DNA of 53,918 nt from assembly GCA_024229495.1 (NCBI GenBank), contig JAAESJ010000027.1:1-53918 (forward strand), in the 5' to 3' direction. Positions 43,183 through 52,563 of the stretch are shown here, piece after piece (the first letter of the stretch is position 1; each line of letters starts with the position of its first letter). The stretch comes from Verrucomicrobiaceae bacterium. GTDB lineage: Bacteria > Verrucomicrobiota > Verrucomicrobiia > Verrucomicrobiales > DEV007. The notes under the pieces are model-generated. The model did no database searches, was not told where the DNA came from, and saw only the letters and a program-made list of their open reading frames with translations. The position numbers and the translations under genes were made by a program.

Positions 43183-44139
43183 TTATTCCTGGTTAAAATG
43201 GCTAGGGTTGATCCCTTTCTCCTCACGAAATGCCCTTGCAAAATGACTCAGGCTTTGGTAGCCCACTTCCAGAGCCGCCTCTGTCACGTTCATTTTCCCG
43301 GTTTCCAGCAATTCACCTGCTTTCTTTATCCGAACCGCCCGCAAATACCGGCTTAGGGTCATCCCTGTCTCCTTGGAAAACAGCCTTGAGATATAATGCT
43401 GGCTGCAATTTGTTGCCTTGGACAATTCCTGCAGGCTCATGGCTTCCGCATAATTTAATGAGAGATACTCCTTCGCTTTTTCCACCCTTTCTATGACGGC
43501 GCGTTTTTGTCTTGAACAAAAGAATGGGGGTTCCTGTGTGTCCGGCTCGATGTAGGCCCAATGTGCGAGTAGCTCCGTTGCCTTAGCCCTGAACCACAGA
43601 GAGGACGCCGCATCCGTTATCGGCGGCACGGACAATGATCGAGCGATGCTTTGCGGAATCTTCCCCACCGGCTCACTAAGGGAAAAAATCCTTTCCGATG
43701 CGATCCTTTTACTGGTTAGGGTTGTTGAGAGTGATGAACGCATATCATATGCATTTTCAAACAGCTCAGCAAGATACCAGTAGGAAAATCGTAAGTTTAC
43801 AAAATGATGTTTCCCGGCTTCATGGTAACACTTAGTTGGAGTGCCAACCTTCAGCTCTAGAGCATTAATTGTGTTTGGAAGGATTCTCTGTGACGTGTTC
43901 CCGCTCCGCAATTCACCGTTGCCCCCCAGTACAATTCTTAAATTCAAGCAATTGGTATCAACCCTGCACTGATAATTGATCGATTCCTTCAGGTTCAATT
44001 CAATGACGGAAACAATAAACCTTTCATGGTCACTTGCTGGATTCAGTGTTTCAGCCCGCCAGCCTTTTTGTGCAACCGACCACGGTGCGGAGTCTTCAAT
44101 TGAGTTTGCCGTCATTTTGAAGCATTCGATGGCTGACAC
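43183..44139 (-). CDS. AraC-family transcriptional regulator
   Basis: The 318-residue protein has two AraC helix-turn-helix units at the C-terminus (about residues 220-315): SLQELSKATNCSQHYISRLF and TEAALEVGYQSLSHFARAF, ending KGINPSHF. The N-terminal 200 residues have no clear sugar-binding signature. Parts resemble a cupin-like beta structure (LNLRIVLGGNGELRSGN). No sugar operon lies beside it, so its target cannot be named. The 238 bases upstream to 44377 contain no other gene that I can support. Confidence 0.88.
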   Translation of the reverse strand: MSAIECFKMTANSIEDSAPWSVAQKGWRAETLNPASDHERFIVSVIELNLKESINYQCRVDTNCLNLRIVLGGNGELRSGNTSQRILPNTINALELKVGTPTKCYHEAGKHHFVNLRFSYWYLAELFENAYDMRSSLSTTLTSKRIASERIFSLSEPVGKIPQSIARSLSVPPITDAASSLWFRAKATELLAHWAYIEPDTQEPPFFCSRQKRAVIERVEKAKEYLSLNYAEAMSLQELSKATNCSQHYISRLFSKETGMTLSRYLRAVRIKKAGELLETGKMNVTEAALEVGYQSLSHFARAFREEKGINPSHFNQE

Positions 44140-44377
44140 GAGACGATCATGGAACGTGGGATGGCTCTTTGCTATTGGGACTCATTATCATTAGGCGGGC
44201 GTATTGTCATTAAAAAAGCTCTATTTTCTTTGAAGTGCCCGCTTTGCGCCTTGGGTGGCTGAATGTTCAGGTGGCTTCAGGTGATTGAAGCTTGCCCAGT
44301 GTTGGCTGAGCAATTTTCACCTTGGCGGCTCAAGAAAAAAGCGCGCCGCTCCACACCGTGCACGTTTCCGTCTCCGC

Positions 44378-45154
44378 TTACTCCTTGGCAATGACAAATT
44401 TTCCAATAACCTCAGCGGCTTTTGCCGCATGTTCGGTGGCTTTACCGCTGTGCCTGATAATTTCGAACAAATGCCGGTATAGTGGCTTGCCGTCATGACT
44501 TTCGTGCAGGGATAATTGGTCCGCCCCTTCCAGTTCCTTCTCCCACATGGCACTTACCCGCGACCAGTAATCAAGATGACTTGCCCAGTATTTCTTCACT
44601 TCTGAAAAATCCACCTCAACCGTCTTGTAATACTGGTTCAACCCCACTTCCCTGCAAAGCACTTTCCCGGAACTGGATATTTGTTTGATGTTGTCCTGTT
44701 CGTGAACCCAGCCGCTTGGTGTCAAGGTGTGTCGGTTGACCGCCATGAAAATATCATAATCCTTGCGCTTCGTGTATTCACGCCGCGGCAAGGGCCTGCG
44801 GGTTTGATTGCCCTGCCAACTTGAAAGCCCGCCACTATGAATCCACTTGCCGTAACTTTCATATCTCGGGCTATCATCAACCTGGCTCACCTTCTGGCTC
44901 CAGGTGCCCTGAGCCTCTTCCTTGCTCAAGTTGCGGCGACGCCAGCTTAAATTCCCCGCAAATTCATGAATAACCCGGTCCTCATACTTCCACTCCTGCT
45001 TCCAGTGCTTAACCACCCGGTCATAGGACTCAACCCACAATACATGCTGCAAAACAATCCTCTCCGGTGAATCCTCAACGACAAAAACCACTTCTGCCGC
45101 ATCCTCAAGATACGGTTTCTTTAGTTCATAGCTCTTGTCGATGGCGATCAGCAT
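44378..45154 (-). CDS. DUF6607-like protein, apparently short at the N-terminus
   Basis: This protein matches my recollection of the uncharacterised DUF6607 family in the segments HWKQEWKYEDRVIHEF, SQVDDSPRYESYGKW and RRPLPRREYTKRKDYD, followed by GWVHEQDN. The family members I recall are secreted and have a signal peptide plus some 50 extra N-terminal residues. Here the frame is closed by a TAA just upstream of 45172 and no signal peptide is visible. The choices are an ATG at 45154 (258 residues) or a TTG at 45172 (264). The remainder is intact to the last helix (KATEHAAKAAEVIGKFVI). Possible explanations are an N-terminal deletion, a frameshift, or a cytoplasmic variant. Function unknown. 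Confidence 0.65.
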   Translation of the reverse strand: MLIAIDKSYELKKPYLEDAAEVVFVVEDSPERIVLQHVLWVESYDRVVKHWKQEWKYEDRVIHEFAGNLSWRRRNLSKEEAQGTWSQKVSQVDDSPRYESYGKWIHSGGLSSWQGNQTRRPLPRREYTKRKDYDIFMAVNRHTLTPSGWVHEQDNIKQISSSGKVLCREVGLNQYYKTVEVDFSEVKKYWASHLDYWSRVSAMWEKELEGADQLSLHESHDGKPLYRHLFEIIRHSGKATEHAAKAAEVIGKFVIAKE

Positions 45155-45406
45155 TCTGCTGAATCTGATCAAGGAAATCTTGTTTTAGGCCTTGGTGCCT
45201 TCGATTGAGTCTTAAATCTGAATTGTTGAGGATCATGTTGCCGATACTAATCAATGATTTCAGTAATCGGCTAACGGCATATTGCAGACTTTTGACGCTA
45301 ATTTGTCATGCTTATGGCCCCACAATTTGCTGTAATTACCTTACACCGAACCAATTTTCGGGAACAAGGGCTTTTGCTATCCTAATTGTTATCTTTTATC
45401 CGCCCT

Positions 45407-48400
45407 CTACTGTTCGGCCATCGTCACGGCAATATTCTTGATGCCCTTTAAGTCCAGTTTACCGCTTCCCAGATAAGGCAATTCCTCCACCTTGAAGAAC
45501 TGATCTTTTTTGGGTTTCCATAAGTTGGGGATGGTTTCCGCCGCCAATCCGGCAATCACTTCTTCCAGAGCTTGTTCTTCCAGAGTGTGAAGGACCGCGA
45601 TGCGCTCACCTTTTTTTTCATCCGGTAACCCGGTAACGGCAAAGGATTGCTCGGTCAGTCTGGCGACACTGTGTAAAACCTCCTCAATCTTGATGTGCGG
45701 AACCATTTCCCCACCAATCTTGCTAAATCGGCTCAGGCGATCGGTAATGGTAATGAAGCCGTCCTCATCAATGGCGGCAATGTCTCCCGTGTTATACCAT
45801 CCATCATCAATAACCTCGGCAGTCAACTCTTCCTTTCCAAGGTAGCCCTGCATGATATTCGGGCCCTTCACCCACATCAGGCCGGCTTCCTCAAACCCGC
45901 ATTTCTCCCCGGTTTCCGGATCCACAATCCGGATGCTCATGCCGGGCAATGCCCGACCAATGGTTCCCTGGCGATTTCCGCTCTGATCAATTTTGCCATC
46001 CACAAGGCTGGGTGTGTTAACGGCGACACCTGGTGAACATTCCGTGCATCCGTAAGCCTCCAGCGGCTGGATGCCGAACTTTTCCTCGAAGGCATCCGCC
46101 AACCGGGTTGGCAGCTTCTCCGCCCCGACAACAACCAGGTTGATCGTTTCCATCTGCTCAGGCTTGCACCCGCGAAGATAAAGCTGCAGAAAAGTGGGCG
46201 TCGCCAAAAGCAGGGTTAACTTGTAATGCGGAATCAACTTGGAAATAGACCGCGTGTCCGTCGGCAGGGGATGGTAAGCGGCACCAACACCCAGAATAGC
46301 GGGGCCAATAAGCGTTGCGGTAAACCCAAGGGAGTGAAAGAAAGGCAATACACCCAGGAAACGGTCATCACGATTGAAGTCGAACGCCTGGTTAAGCTGC
46401 ATCATGTTTGAAACAATATTGTAATGGCTTAGCATTGCCCCCTTGGGTTCTCCGGTGCTACCGCTGCTGAAAATGATCGTTGCGGTGTCGTCCAGACTAA
46501 CCGTCCTGCCCCCGGCGAGCCTCCGCAGTAACATCTTGCGCGGCCAAAGCAAAGCCTTTGCCGTGGCGGCAATCTTTTCGCTCTTGGTTGTCCCGGCAGC
46601 GATTTTCTCAAGGGCGATCATTGGCACCCCAGGGTCTATCTTGAGTTTCCGGATAACCTTCTCTGAGGTAATTACACAGCTTAAATTACACTGCTCAACA
46701 CAGGAGCGAATCCCCTCCTCGGAAAGCGTGTAGTTCAGGTTAACCACCGTCCTGCCCGACAGTATTCCGGCCAGGTTTACTAGGGCGCCGCCCACCGACG
46801 GAGGAATCAGGATTCCAACCTGCTTCTCCCCTTCCCAGTATTTACCAAGTTTTTTAGCCAAAACCAGTGTCCCTATAAGGGCTTTTATGTAACTTAATTC
46901 CTTGCCGCTGCTATCGGCAAAGGCCATGCGGCGGCGGGCACGCCGTGCCGTTCTCACGAAGGCCTGCCCGATCGTTGGCAGGCGCCCCTTGCGTTGGCCC
47001 CATGCCTCGGAACCCAATGCCACCACCTCACGACGCACCTCGTGGGGCAAAGATCCGGAGGGCATTTGTTCACCATAACTTACGGTAACCGGATAGGGAA
47101 TCTGGCGTGGGATTTTCCAGTAAGCCCGGCCGTGCTGAAAGCTGAAAATACTCCCCCAGACATTGTCGAGATGAACCGGGATCACCGGGGCGTCAAGTTT
47201 TCTCATGATCAGCTCCATGCCCTTTCTAAAAGGAAGCGTCTGGCCGCCTATCCGGCTGATCTCGCCCTCGGCAAAGATGCAAACCACTTCGCCTTGCTTG
47301 ATGCATTCGCTGGCTTCCCTCAGGGATTTTATCAGTTCCTTGGGGCCAAAATCTGCGGCTATCGGAATAACCTTAAGCATTCGTGCTATCGGTTTTACCC
47401 ACCACCTGTTGAACTGGTCGCGGTGCATGATAAAGCGTATGTGCCTTCCGGTGGATGCAATGACAAAGAGGGCGTCAGCCAGGGACAGGTGGTTGGAGAC
47501 CAGTAATGCCCCCCCTCGCTCTGGGAAGTTTTCCCGCCCAAGGACACGCACCCTGTAGAAGGTGTGGGTAAGTGCCCACAACACGAATCGCGCAAGGGAG
47601 TCCGAAACCAGAAAAACCGCGTATATTGTTCCCACAATGGTGACCGCTCCAATAATCCAGAACATGACTTTTGCATCTACCCCGACTCCCCCTTTCAGAA
47701 GATAGAATAGCAGGGCCGCCAGGAATACCCCGGCAGATGAAAGCCACCCGTTGGCTGCCAGAATCGGACCTTTGTCTTTGCGGTCAGGCAATTGCTGAAT
47801 CAGTGCGTTTATCGGCACGATGAAGAAACCGCCGGCGATGCCCAGGAGTGCCAATACAGCACTTGCCTCTAAAAAGCTGAATTCGAAAATTCCTAACACT
47901 ATTGAACATGCCGCAAGCCCGAAGGCCCCTAGGGGAATCAAACCGTACTCGACCTTGTTGCCAGATAAATAACCGGCCAGACCGCATCCCGCGCCAATGC
48001 CTATGGCAAGAAACGCCTGCATAAAGCCCATTTGGGATTCGCTGAGCGCCGGATTAAAGTTATTACCGTAGATAATCAGCGTGGACTGATACAGTGCCCC
48101 CATCAGCCAAAAGTAAACGCTGCCGGTTATTGCGAGCCCAAGCACCCTGTTCTTGCCGACCATCTTCAGGTTGCCAATCAGTTCGCCAATGAAATTAACC
48201 TGAATTCGTTTGCCCGGGCTTGCCGCCGGGTGGCGGGTTATTGAGCGTGACTTCCAAGCCCCCGCAGCAGCAAGGAAGATTAAAAAGATTCCTCCCATCC
48301 ACACCTTTTCTGCGCCAAAGACTTTTTCATAAAGAATGCCCGCTGCTGTTACGCCCGCGATAATGCCACCAAAAGTGCCCAACCCGATTACCCCGTTTCC

Positions 48401-48877
48401 CCAGCTTAGCTTCTTGCTTGGCAAAAGCTCCGGTATAGATGCGTACTTGGCGGGACTGAAAATCGCACTCTGGACGCTCATCAGGAAGATCACCACCAGC
48501 ATGAAGTTGAAATTCAACTCCTTAAGGGCAAAAACCCCAAGGATCATGATGCCTATTTCCAGAATCTTGGTCCAGGTGATCACGCGCCCTTTGGAAAAGC
48601 GGCTCGCTAAACAGCCCGCCAACATCGAAAAAAGGATAAATGGAAGGGCGGCAACAGCAGCCACCAAAAACACGCGAAATGCCTGAACGTCCTCGGCGGC
48701 ACTCTTGATGCTGGTAAAGACCACCAGAAACTTGAAAAGGTTGTCACTGAAGGCTCCCTGAAGCTGAACAATGAAGAGCGCCCAAAAGCCCTTTGTTGAA
48801 GCGGGCTCTAGCGTGTCGCCGACATTTTGTTTCTCTCCGGCGCTTGGATTAGCGGGTATTTCCTCAATGTCCTCCAT
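45407..48877 (-). CDS. aas: Fusion of lysophospholipid flippase, acyltransferase and acyl-ACP synthetase (LplT-PlsC-Aas)
   Basis: Together these domains bring lysophospholipids back across the inner membrane and re-acylate them. The 1156-residue protein begins with a major-facilitator domain of about twelve helices (residues 30-430; LQGAFSDNLFKFLVVF, FSPAKYASIPELLP). A PlsC acyltransferase follows, with SNHLSLADALF (NHxxxxD at about 460) and FAEGEISR. The AMP-forming ligase has IIFSSGSTGEPKGAMLSH at about 800, YGCTECSPGVAVN and YNTGDIA. The three domains are separate genes or a two-gene pair in E. coli and are fused here, as in several other bacteria. It fits with MlaF/MlaD in envelope lipid maintenance. 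Confidence 0.93.
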   Translation of the reverse strand: MEDIEEIPANPSAGEKQNVGDTLEPASTKGFWALFIVQLQGAFSDNLFKFLVVFTSIKSAAEDVQAFRVFLVAAVAALPFILFSMLAGCLASRFSKGRVITWTKILEIGIMILGVFALKELNFNFMLVVIFLMSVQSAIFSPAKYASIPELLPSKKLSWGNGVIGLGTFGGIIAGVTAAGILYEKVFGAEKVWMGGIFLIFLAAAGAWKSRSITRHPAASPGKRIQVNFIGELIGNLKMVGKNRVLGLAITGSVYFWLMGALYQSTLIIYGNNFNPALSESQMGFMQAFLAIGIGAGCGLAGYLSGNKVEYGLIPLGAFGLAACSIVLGIFEFSFLEASAVLALLGIAGGFFIVPINALIQQLPDRKDKGPILAANGWLSSAGVFLAALLFYLLKGGVGVDAKVMFWIIGAVTIVGTIYAVFLVSDSLARFVLWALTHTFYRVRVLGRENFPERGGALLVSNHLSLADALFVIASTGRHIRFIMHRDQFNRWWVKPIARMLKVIPIAADFGPKELIKSLREASECIKQGEVVCIFAEGEISRIGGQTLPFRKGMELIMRKLDAPVIPVHLDNVWGSIFSFQHGRAYWKIPRQIPYPVTVSYGEQMPSGSLPHEVRREVVALGSEAWGQRKGRLPTIGQAFVRTARRARRRMAFADSSGKELSYIKALIGTLVLAKKLGKYWEGEKQVGILIPPSVGGALVNLAGILSGRTVVNLNYTLSEEGIRSCVEQCNLSCVITSEKVIRKLKIDPGVPMIALEKIAAGTTKSEKIAATAKALLWPRKMLLRRLAGGRTVSLDDTATIIFSSGSTGEPKGAMLSHYNIVSNMMQLNQAFDFNRDDRFLGVLPFFHSLGFTATLIGPAILGVGAAYHPLPTDTRSISKLIPHYKLTLLLATPTFLQLYLRGCKPEQMETINLVVVGAEKLPTRLADAFEEKFGIQPLEAYGCTECSPGVAVNTPSLVDGKIDQSGNRQGTIGRALPGMSIRIVDPETGEKCGFEEAGLMWVKGPNIMQGYLGKEELTAEVIDDGWYNTGDIAAIDEDGFITITDRLSRFSKIGGEMVPHIKIEEVLHSVARLTEQSFAVTGLPDEKKGERIAVLHTLEEQALEEVIAGLAAETIPNLWKPKKDQFFKVEELPYLGSGKLDLKGIKNIAVTMAEQ

Positions 48878-49082
48878 GCCCCATCTTCCCTTGGGTTTAT
48901 CGTGGCATCAATATGATATTTTATTCAATAACATTGAAAAATCGAATGATCGTCAGTCCCGTTTGCCATATTCAAGCCGCGTGATGGCCTGACGTGCCTG
49001 TAAATGTCTTAGTTGGGTATCTCGCAGACATCGATAATCACCCGGCTTGCAAGTAAAGGCAGTCCAGACCTATATTTCATAG

Positions 49083-50438
49083 ATGCTGAGTATTGGGGGG
49101 AAAACTGCGGGAAGGCTTTGTGACGGAATCTCGAGACGGGATTTGTTGCGTGTCGGCGCACTGGGCATGGGCGGGCTGAACTTGCCGGGGCTTTTGCACG
49201 CAGAATCACAATCCGGTATAAGGGGCTCTCACAAGGCAGTCATCATGATCTACATGGCCGGGGCTCCACCGCATCAGGACCTGTGGGATCCCAAGCCGGA
49301 AGCGCCTTCGGAGTATCGTGGTGATTTAGGCGCCATTAACACGAATATCAATGGTGTCCGCATCGGTGAACTGTTACCCCGAATGGCAAGCATTATGGAT
49401 AAGTGCATTGCGGTGCGTTCAGTAATCGGTGCGCCCAGTGGCGCCCATGATTCCTTCATGTGTTATACGGGTCGCACAGGATCCACGTTTAACAACAAGG
49501 GGCAGCCCCCGGGGGGGTGGCCATCGATCGGGTCAACGCTCTCGCGGTTGATGGGGCCGGCTAATGGCCAAATCCCCGCTTTCGTGGGCCTCGCTCCCAA
49601 GGCGGGGCATCCTCCCTATGGAGCATCGGGAAAATCAGGGTTCCTCGGGATTGAACACAACCCATTCAAGCCTTCCGGCCAAGGCATGAAAGACATGGTG
49701 CTTCACGGCATCACCCCGGCGCGACTGAATGAGCGTGAAGGTTTGCTTCATTCCTTTGACCGAATGCGGCGGGATATGGATTCCAACGGGAAAATGGAAG
49801 GGCTGGACGGGTTTACCCGACAGGCATTTGATCTGCTTACCTCAAGCAAACTCGCCGATGCTTTCAAGCTGGACAACGAGCATCCACGGGTTCGTGAGCG
49901 TTATGGCAAGGGTGACGCCAAAAACGTGGGTGACGGTGCGCCGCGCAACAACGAGCACTTCCTGCTGGCACGGAGACTGGTGGAGGCAGGAGCACGATGC
50001 GTTACCCTGAATTACGGCCGTTGGGATTTTCATTCCGACAACGCCGGTGGCATGCGCTCCCATGCGCCAATGTTTGATCAAGGGCTCAGTGCCTTGATTG
50101 AGGATCTTCACGAGCGCGGCATGGCAGACGATGTAACCGTTTGCGCCTGGGGGGAATTCGGCCGCACGCCCAAAATCAACGACAAGGGGGGGCGCGACCA
50201 CTGGCCAAAGGTGTCCTGTGCCTTGCTTGCGGGGGGAGGCATGCAAACCGGGCAAGTCATCGGCGCCACCGACAGCACCGCTGCCGAGGCCACCGAGCGC
50301 CCGGTTCATATGGGCGAAATCATGGCCACCCTTTATCACAACATGGGACTCAACCCCAATACAACCACTCTGCCGGACCTGAACGGAAGGCCGCATTATC
50401 TGGTCGACGGCCACAGGCCAATGCCTGAAGTGATTTGA
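49083..50438 (+). CDS. DUF1501 protein, twin-arginine exported
   Basis: DUF1501 proteins are abundant in planctomycetes and verrucomicrobia and resemble the sulfatase/alkaline-phosphatase fold; their substrate is not established. The 451-residue protein has a Tat signal SRRDLLRVGALGMGG (residues 18-32). Typical segments are MIYMAGAPPHQDLWDPKP, MASIMDKCIAVRSVIG, GWPSIGSTLSRLMG, VTLNYGRWDFHSD and WGEFGRTPKIND. In most PVC genomes this gene follows a DUF1549/DUF1553 (PSD1-type) gene, and it has none here. A further possible start would have to lie upstream of 49083, but the hydrophobic Tat region is already complete. Confidence 0.93.
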   Translation: MLSIGGKTAGRLCDGISRRDLLRVGALGMGGLNLPGLLHAESQSGIRGSHKAVIMIYMAGAPPHQDLWDPKPEAPSEYRGDLGAINTNINGVRIGELLPRMASIMDKCIAVRSVIGAPSGAHDSFMCYTGRTGSTFNNKGQPPGGWPSIGSTLSRLMGPANGQIPAFVGLAPKAGHPPYGASGKSGFLGIEHNPFKPSGQGMKDMVLHGITPARLNEREGLLHSFDRMRRDMDSNGKMEGLDGFTRQAFDLLTSSKLADAFKLDNEHPRVRERYGKGDAKNVGDGAPRNNEHFLLARRLVEAGARCVTLNYGRWDFHSDNAGGMRSHAPMFDQGLSALIEDLHERGMADDVTVCAWGEFGRTPKINDKGGRDHWPKVSCALLAGGGMQTGQVIGATDSTAAEATERPVHMGEIMATLYHNMGLNPNTTTLPDLNGRPHYLVDGHRPMPEVI

Positions 50439-50518
50439 TGATATATGGAGAACGTCAACTCAGCTGGGTTAAAGTGCTCTCCCCCTTATACATGGATAGC
50501 TGCCCCTAACCCCCAGCA

Positions 50519-51850
50519 ATGAAAAACTCGAATCCTGCGGGCAATCAGGCAGTTTCTTCAATCGGGTGGCCTGTAGCCGCCGCTCTGGTGATCGGCAACA
50601 TGGTCGGCGTTGGGGTTTTCACCAGCCTCGGTTGGCAACTTCTTGATATAGACAGCGGGTTCTCCATTCTCCTTTTATGGGTTATTGGTGGCATCTACGC
50701 CTTGTGCGGTGCGCTGTGTTACGGGGAACTGGTGGCGGCACTGCCACGTTGCGGAGGGGAATATCACCTTCTTTCCAAAGTCTACCACCCGGTTGCCGGC
50801 TTCCTGTCCGGATGGATATCCCTGACGGTGGGCTTCGCCGCCCCGGTAGCCTTTAGCGCATTGCTTTTTGGACAGTATCTGGCGGGGGCATTGGGAATTT
50901 CCGAAAGCGCGATGATGTTTTCGATCCTTGTCCTGCTTGGTGTTACCGCCTGCCACCTGTGGAAATTGCCTGTTGGCGGTGGATTCCAACTCCTCTTCAC
51001 CGCGATCAAGTTCCTGCTGGTGCTGATCCTTGCCATCGCGGGACTGTGGCACACGGGAGGGGGTTCGGTCTCCTTCACGCCAACAACCGAAGACTGGGCG
51101 GTCATTACCGGCGCTCCATTCGCGATATCGCTTTTCTACGTCAATTATTCTTTCGCCGGATGGAATGCTGCCGCCTACGTGGCGGGTGAAGTGCGTAACC
51201 CTGGGCGCAATGTGCCACGCGCCCTTTTGCTTGGCACCTTGGCGGTATTGCTCCTCTACCTGCTGGTAAACGCAGGATTCCTTGCCAGCACGCCTGCTGA
51301 CAAGATGGCCGGCAAAGAGGAAGTCGGCCTCATTGTCGCACAACATCTCTTCGGGCAACGCGGGGGCGCTCTGATTGGTATTCTGATCGCCTTCGGCCTG
51401 ATCTCGGCGATTAGCGCAATGACCTGGGCCGGGCCGAGAGTTGGCCAAATGCTCGGCCAGGATTATTACCCGTTGCGCATCCTGGCCCATACTAACCGTC
51501 ATCGCGTCCCGGTGGTTGCCATCGCTCTGCAAACGGTGCTCGCGCTCGGCCTGCTTTGGGCGGAGCCCAAGCAGATCATTCTATACCTTGAGTTTGTGCT
51601 TAACCTTTCCCTTGCTGCAGCTGTTTTTGGCGTGGTTATTTTGCGCCGCCGTCAACCGGATCTGCCCCGCCCTTTTCGCTGCCCGCTCTACCCACTGCCA
51701 CCTTTGCTGTTTCTGGCGATGGCAGGCTACCTGGAGGTGCGCCTGCTGCTAAAGCATCCAATGGAGTCACTTTGTGGTTCAATCACCATTGGAGCTGGTG
51801 CTGTAATTTACCTCTGGGTGAGACGCAAGAGAAGCCAGACTCTCACATAA
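50519..51850 (+). CDS. Amino-acid permease, APC superfamily
   Basis: The 443-residue protein has about twelve membrane helices. The first carries the APC signature IGNMVGVGVFTSLGW, which forms part of the substrate site. The second and third are WVIGGIYALCGALCYGELVAALP and GGEYHLLSKVYHPVAGF. Helix 6 includes FAISLFYVNYSFAGWNAAAYVAGEV. The C-terminus is cytoplasmic and basic (RRKRSQTLT). The combination fits the LAT/APA-like branch. The transported amino acid is not evident. It stands 80 bases after the DUF1501 gene on the same strand. Confidence 0.9.
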   Translation: MKNSNPAGNQAVSSIGWPVAAALVIGNMVGVGVFTSLGWQLLDIDSGFSILLLWVIGGIYALCGALCYGELVAALPRCGGEYHLLSKVYHPVAGFLSGWISLTVGFAAPVAFSALLFGQYLAGALGISESAMMFSILVLLGVTACHLWKLPVGGGFQLLFTAIKFLLVLILAIAGLWHTGGGSVSFTPTTEDWAVITGAPFAISLFYVNYSFAGWNAAAYVAGEVRNPGRNVPRALLLGTLAVLLLYLLVNAGFLASTPADKMAGKEEVGLIVAQHLFGQRGGALIGILIAFGLISAISAMTWAGPRVGQMLGQDYYPLRILAHTNRHRVPVVAIALQTVLALGLLWAEPKQIILYLEFVLNLSLAAAVFGVVILRRRQPDLPRPFRCPLYPLPPLLFLAMAGYLEVRLLLKHPMESLCGSITIGAGAVIYLWVRRKRSQTLT

Positions 51851-51945
51851 TGCATCTCATGCGGCATGAGAGAAACATCTCTTTGCGGTAATTCCGTTCT
51901 GGCATCCAATCTGCCAGCCTTTATGTTATGGACGCTTCAGTTGTA

Positions 51946-52563
51946 ATGAAAACCGGGTTTTTATCTCTTGTAACACTCGCCCTCTTTGCCGGCATGACAG
52001 CCGCCCAGAATGAAATCGGGCTGCCACAATTGACCCGCCCCGTCATTGTCGCCAAATCCCTGGCGGGCAAACTCGTTAAGATTAAGGATGGGGAGCTTGT
52101 CCCACACGCACTTGACCCCGAGAAAGCCATTGATCATTTCCTGCTTTATTTCTCTGCGGGTTGGAGCCCCGGCTGCAAAAAGTTCACGCCTGCTCTGATT
52201 AAATTTTATCGTGATGCCAAGGCCGCCGGGGCAAATTTCGAGATTGTCTTTGTGAGCCGCGATGACAGTGAAGAGGAAATGCTTCAATATATCGGAGATC
52301 AAAAAATGCCCTGGCCGGCACTGCGCTTTGATGCGCTCAATGGGCTGGACTTTGTCAAACAGGCTGCGGGCCGGGGCATCCCCTGTCTTGCTGCGCTTGA
52401 TTCCCGCGGACTCATCCTTGCCCACAGCTACAAACAAAGGAAAAACTACATAGGCGTTGAGACACCGCTCATGGAATTTGCCAGGCTGATAGGCGTCCCG
52501 GAATTGATGACACCCGATCCCGGTAAGACAAAAGCCCCGGATAAAGAATTGCAGCCCAAGTGA
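51946..52563 (+). CDS. Secreted thioredoxin-like protein with altered active site WSPGC
   Basis: The 205-residue protein has a signal peptide (TGFLSLVTLALFAGMTAA) and a nucleoredoxin/tryparedoxin-like thioredoxin fold: LLYFSAGWSPGCKKFTPAL, FEIVFVSRDDSEEEML, and a cis-Pro region in GIPCLAALDSRG. The usual WCPPC or WCGPC is WSPGC (Ser74, Cys77), so the N-terminal nucleophilic cysteine is missing. The protein therefore cannot perform ordinary dithiol exchange at that site. A monothiol or binding role, or use of the Cys in IPCLAA, is possible. I choose the ATG at 51946, which puts the signal peptide at the very start; an ATG at 51928 is also possible. The TGA overlaps the GTG of recJ. Confidence 0.8.
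   Translation: MKTGFLSLVTLALFAGMTAAQNEIGLPQLTRPVIVAKSLAGKLVKIKDGELVPHALDPEKAIDHFLLYFSAGWSPGCKKFTPALIKFYRDAKAAGANFEIVFVSRDDSEEEMLQYIGDQKMPWPALRFDALNGLDFVKQAAGRGIPCLAALDSRGLILAHSYKQRKNYIGVETPLMEFARLIGVPELMTPDPGKTKAPDKELQPK

Noticed and set aside
44140-45406. Small RNA or tRNA genes in the flanks of the DUF6607-like gene
   Set aside because: Reading both strands gave no cloverleaf, no T-loop GGTTC pattern and no strong hairpin with a T run in these gaps.
50675-51532. Long minus-strand open frame of 285 codons
   Set aside because: It is antisense to the amino-acid permease, which has clear membrane helices and APC motifs. The antisense product is low in hydrophobic structure and has no recognisable domain.
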